Part shown: positions 60,477 through 64,000 of the stretch, piece after piece
How positions within the stretch are numbered: position 1 is the stretch's first letter
How the letters are laid out: each line of letters starts with the position of its first letter
DNA from: Porites lobata
Taxonomy: Eukaryota; Cnidaria; Anthozoa; Scleractinia; Poritidae
Length of the DNA: 64,000 nucleotides
Reading direction: 5' to 3'
Assembly: GCA_942486035.1 (NCBI GenBank)
Contig: CALNXK010000122.1
Location: 1,581,501 to 1,645,500 of the forward strand
Notes under the pieces: generated by a model
Told to the model about the DNA's origin: nothing
Database searches by the model: none
Seen by the model: only the letters and a program-made list of their open reading frames with translations
Translations under genes and position numbers: made by a program

Positions 60477-63400
60477 ATGGAATTATCGAAGGAGCTAGAT
60501 GAAATTGACACAGAACTTAAAGAAATCCAGACGCAAATTGAAAACCTGCTAGAAAGACAACAGTTTCTTCAGTCTCGGAAAGAGCTCATACAGTCCCTCA
60601 TATGCGATCGAGGAAATCAGTGCCCTGCTTCTTCATCCCAGGAAAACACAAGTAGACAAGACTGGTCAACAAAAAGCTTCCCTTGGTTTGAAAACGTTGA
60701 AAATGCCAGAGAAAAAATCTTCAAGTTGAGAACGTTTCGTTCGCTGCAATTGGAATGTATAAACGCGACAATGGCGGGAAATGATTGTATTTTGATTATG
60801 CCAACAGGGGGAGGGAAGAGCCTATGCTTTCAGTTACCCGCTGTGATTTCACCAGGGATAACACTTGTTGTATCTCCGTTAATTTCGTTAATGGAGGACC
60901 AAATTATGGCTTTAAAAGAGCTAAAAATTGAAAGCTCTTTTTTAACTCTAACTGCTCCAAAGAAGAAGTGAATGCAGTCCACAACGCCATGCTCGACAAA
61001 AAATCCGAGTTAAAACTGTTGTATGTTACACCTGAGAAGATTGCGAAAAGCAAAAGGTTTATGGCAAAACTAGAGAAAACCTTTGAAGGTAAATTTGTGT
61101 TAATGATGAGTATATGAGAGTTTTAGTCCAGGCTGCAGTCCATGTAAGTTAAATTCAAGAACTTCAGCCTGAATCTGTGCCTTTTCTGCAGCATTATGCA
61201 CCAACGAACAATATTTCTCTAGAAAAGCTACCATTTTCCCCTCTCCCAGGGATACATTGGTGGCCAATTCCGAGTCACTGAAATTGGCTTAATTTTTTGA
61301 TACAGCTTCTTTTATTTGATCAGAAGAAGACTTCTTTCATCAAATGCATTTCTGGAATGTTATGATTTTCACATACATTTCACTTGTTTGAGTTATTGAC
61401 TTCAGAGCATATCAAAAATAATATGCCACTGTCATTTACTTCGTTCAATGCCTCCACATCAACTTTTTCCATCCAATTTTCTTCAAACTATTGCATAAAC
61501 ACTTTCGAGTCCCTCTCTACCTTAAATAAGGCTTTTGTTTCTTTTATTAAATCTTCTAATGTTCCACACTTTACAATGAATGGCTTTCTTCATTCAAGGT
61601 GGTGAAAAAAGACCTAAGAAAAGGATAAATTATGTATTCAAGCTAAGGTCACATACTGAATAATTCAAACCACAAAATATTTTAGCAACAAATTTTCGAA
61701 AGATTAGCATAGAAAGAATCGTAGATTTCTTGCGAAAGGTACTTTTACTATGTTATCGAAGGAAGGCTGGCAAAGGGAAATTTGTAAGAAAAGGGGAAAA
61801 CTGTCTCACCTTTCTCTCACTCAGTTGCCATTTTGGAACATGTACAGCAGTTCATACCCAGTCTTCGCAGAGCAAACACTTGTTCATTTTCAAACTGGGG
61901 ACAGCTTAGTCGCTGTTACAAATCCAGTAGGTCTTTCGAAGGTTGACCAATACTCCGACAAATTTATGCATGGCATTGTATTGTATTGTCTTTAAATACT
62001 GTACAATACTGAACAAAAACATGACAATAGAGAATAAAGCAAAACATTAAGAAATTTAACAAAGCCGTGCATAAGTTTGTCGGAGTATTAGACAAGTATG
62101 GGTCATTCCCTGGGGATGCTGCTAAAAAAGTACAAAATCAGTGCAATACCCCCATCCCAGGCTAAAAGTTGCCAACAAATCTCACCAAATCCTGCGCCAT
62201 GCCCGTGTATGTCCCTGGGTCCCCCCCCCACCCCACCCCCGGGGATGGCCACTGATAAGTGCATTATTCTCCAGGACAGTGCTCTAGCAACATTGTCTAG
62301 TCCCTGGAGATTGCCCTGTGGACTTGCTCATCTCTTGGGCAACTAGAAAATCCTAGTTTTTGCATAAAACCATTATGCTCTCACTCATTCGTTTCATAGG
62401 TTCAGAGTTTCAAGCTCAACACTTATTTGTCTTAGAGCATATTTTTGAGACTATTTTTGATGTGTGTTTCCCATGAAATGCAAGGAGCTGACAAATCCCC
62501 AACTAAACCCTATAAAGTGATACACATAATTTATTGTAATAATTACAAAATGTGTCTCACTTTCAATGTGGAAGAATTATTATTCCACATATTCTTTCCC
62601 TATAAAGAATAGATAAGAATTAAATGATATGCAGTTCTTTCAGAGCAGATTGTGGGGCAATATGGAGTTTTTGTGCACAAAGTTTTGAAATTTGTCTTAC
62701 TAATTTAGGATTTCAAAATGTCTATTTTCTGTCCTTTGATGTTCCTATGATAAATGAAATTAATATTAACCATCACTGAAAAATCTAAAGTGTTATGTAT
62801 ATTGTAAATTTTATTGTTACGTGATGTTCCTAATTTGGACCTTAAATGAATGATAACCACATTAACTTTTTTTTAATTTATGCTGTTTTACTAATTCTTT
62901 TGAAGTATAATTAGGAAGTAGATCACAATAATAATGAATATCTCCATCTGCTAGAAATTAGTCTTATCAAGGTGTGATTTGGGTATGAATGTCTTCACCA
63001 ACTGGAATGTATTTTGACAGGTGGCCGTTTAGCACGAATTGTTATTGATGAAGTTCACTGCACAAGTCAATGGGGTCATGACTTTCGACCTGACTACAAA
63101 ATTCTTGGAATTCTAAAGCGTCAGTTTCCAGATGTTCCCATCCTTGGACTCACAGCTACAGCCACAACAAAAGTTGTAGATGATGTAAAAAAGATCCTTG
63201 GACTTCAAGCTGGTTGTGTAATGTTCAAGGCATCTTTCAATAGACCCAACTTGTTTTATGAGGTTTGGCCTGGATGATTTTTAAATCTGGTTACAAGTTT
63301 GTTAATTTTGTCAGTATGATTATGGTAATTTCAGTTTCTGTTGATTAAAGGTGAGACACAAACCATCATCTCATGACAAGTGCATGGATGAAATTCAGGA

Positions 63401-63930
63401 CCTGTTAACTCACAAATTTCCTGGTCAATCAGGTATTCATACTGACTATTATTTTTGTTCTTATTGGCAAAGAAAGAGTTTCTCAATTTTGCCCCAATGA
63501 TATTTAAAATAAAAGGCAGTCGATGACTGCATGTGGCTGATGCTTTCCTTTTTGTATAATATTGTAGCAAAAATATTCAATTTTGTACAAAACTTCAAAT
63601 TCCAGGAAAAGTGCTCACATTAGGTATAACTAATAATAATAATAATGATAAACTCACCTCAGCTGAGAATTAAACCCAGAAGGGGACGCTCGGAAGGCAT
63701 GCAACTATAGCTAAGGTCACACCATGCTCTTCATACTAAATTCACAGTTGACATTTACTTGTCCCCTCTTACCCCATGCAGGTATTGTGTACTGTTTTTC
63801 CCGGAAGGACTCGGTGACTATTGCCTCAAGTTTAAAATCCCGTGGGATCAAAGCAGCCTGTTACCATGGTGATCTTGATGGACCTTCTCGCAGTCAAGTG
63901 CATAGGGCTTGGACAAACAATTCAATACTG
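60477..63930 (+). CDS. RECQL: RecQ1-type ATP-dependent DNA helicase, N-terminal part, frameshifted
   Basis: Exons 60477-61088, 63021-63262, 63351-63432 and 63782-63930 join in phase and continue past the window. The start has a strong context (ACCATGG). Residues 1-40 form a coiled coil (ELDEIDTELKEIQTQIENLL). The conserved RecQ region before motif I (FRSLQLECIN) is at 88-96 and Walker A PTGGGKS at 109-115; exon 2 carries the DEVHC box (motif II) and LTATAT (motif III); exon 4 opens with GIVYCFSRKDS of the second RecA-like lobe. Order and wording match vertebrate RECQL rather than BLM or WRN. RecQ1 unwinds forked and Holliday-type DNA in the nucleus. Odd: after residue 156 (near 60943-60946) the frame breaks by one base next to a T6-A2 run. 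The correct protein resumes in another frame (NCSKEEVNAVHNAM onward) and stays open through all later exons, so an assembly error in the homopolymer is as likely as a mutation. Confidence 0.88.
61380..61597 (-). pseudogene. Antisense coding fragment with an in-frame stop in RECQL intron 1
   Basis: On the minus strand the frame reads KPFIVKCGTLEDLIKETKAL, later an FMQ-stop-FEENWMEKVDV segment, and ends SEVNNSNK-stop. The regular hydrophobic pattern and Glu/Lys-rich wording look like a real small domain, possibly ubiquitin-like, but a TAG interrupts it and no intact ends were found. Probably a degraded gene or transposon-borne copy. I cannot name the parent gene. Confidence 0.4.
61600..63020. 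other. Remainder of RECQL intron 1
   Basis: AT-rich sequence with a poly-C tract near 62222. Inverted-looking words GACAAATTTATGCA near 61958 and TGCATAAGTTTGTCGGAGTA near 62070 suggest a small foldback element. No exon is supported. Confidence 0.35.
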
Positions 63931-64000
63931 GTACATTAAACTGTATTGATTTTCTTGAGCTTCTATTCATTACATGTCCATTTTTGTCTCTTAAGACCAC

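Overview
The window is eukaryotic nuclear DNA. It is AT-rich, its genes are split into many small GT-AG exons, and it is full of short inverted-repeat transposons, SINEs and LINE remnants. Gene content (an astacin protease, a Death-SEFIR adaptor, an IGFBP/VWC secreted protein, RecQ1 helicase) and the repeat style point to a cnidarian, most likely an anthozoan such as a stony coral. The species cannot be fixed from sequence alone. All gene models were assembled by hand from splice sites and reading-frame phase.

Layout. (1) 268-475, minus: terminal exon of an unrecognised gene. (2) 1900-13944, plus: an 11-exon gene for a secreted astacin zinc metalloprotease carrying a C-terminal PLAT/LH2 domain, with one pair of duplicated pro-region exons and a second, phase-compatible copy of the PLAT exon. 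(3) 14100-17000: gene-poor, ending in a 79-bp minisatellite. (4) 19178-24979, minus: a 4-exon gene for a Death-domain plus SEFIR adaptor of the Act1/CIKS (TRAF3IP2) type, which suggests IL-17-like signalling. (5) 25000-31000: transposon debris. (6) 31751-34430, minus: a secreted cysteine-rich protein with an IGFBP-like module followed by VWC-type modules. (7) 35100-41000: gene-poor, repeats. (8) 42877-55775, minus: three dispersed paralogues (42877-43506, 50470-51164, 54989-55775) of a small two-exon gene for a secreted, highly basic, tryptophan-rich prepropeptide. I do not recognise this family; it looks like an antimicrobial or signalling peptide family. (9) 60477 to the window edge, plus: RECQL (RecQ1) helicase, incomplete at the right edge and with a one-base frameshift in its first coding exon.

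The most interesting part is the peptide trio. The copies share exon structure, intron phase, signal peptide, a dibasic cleavage site, an invariant RFKRWWWCGQ..P.LPGC core and a TATA-centred promoter layout, but differ in their tails. Nothing links the other genes into one pathway, although the adaptor and the peptides could both serve innate immunity (inference). No rRNA, functional tRNA or CRISPR array was seen.
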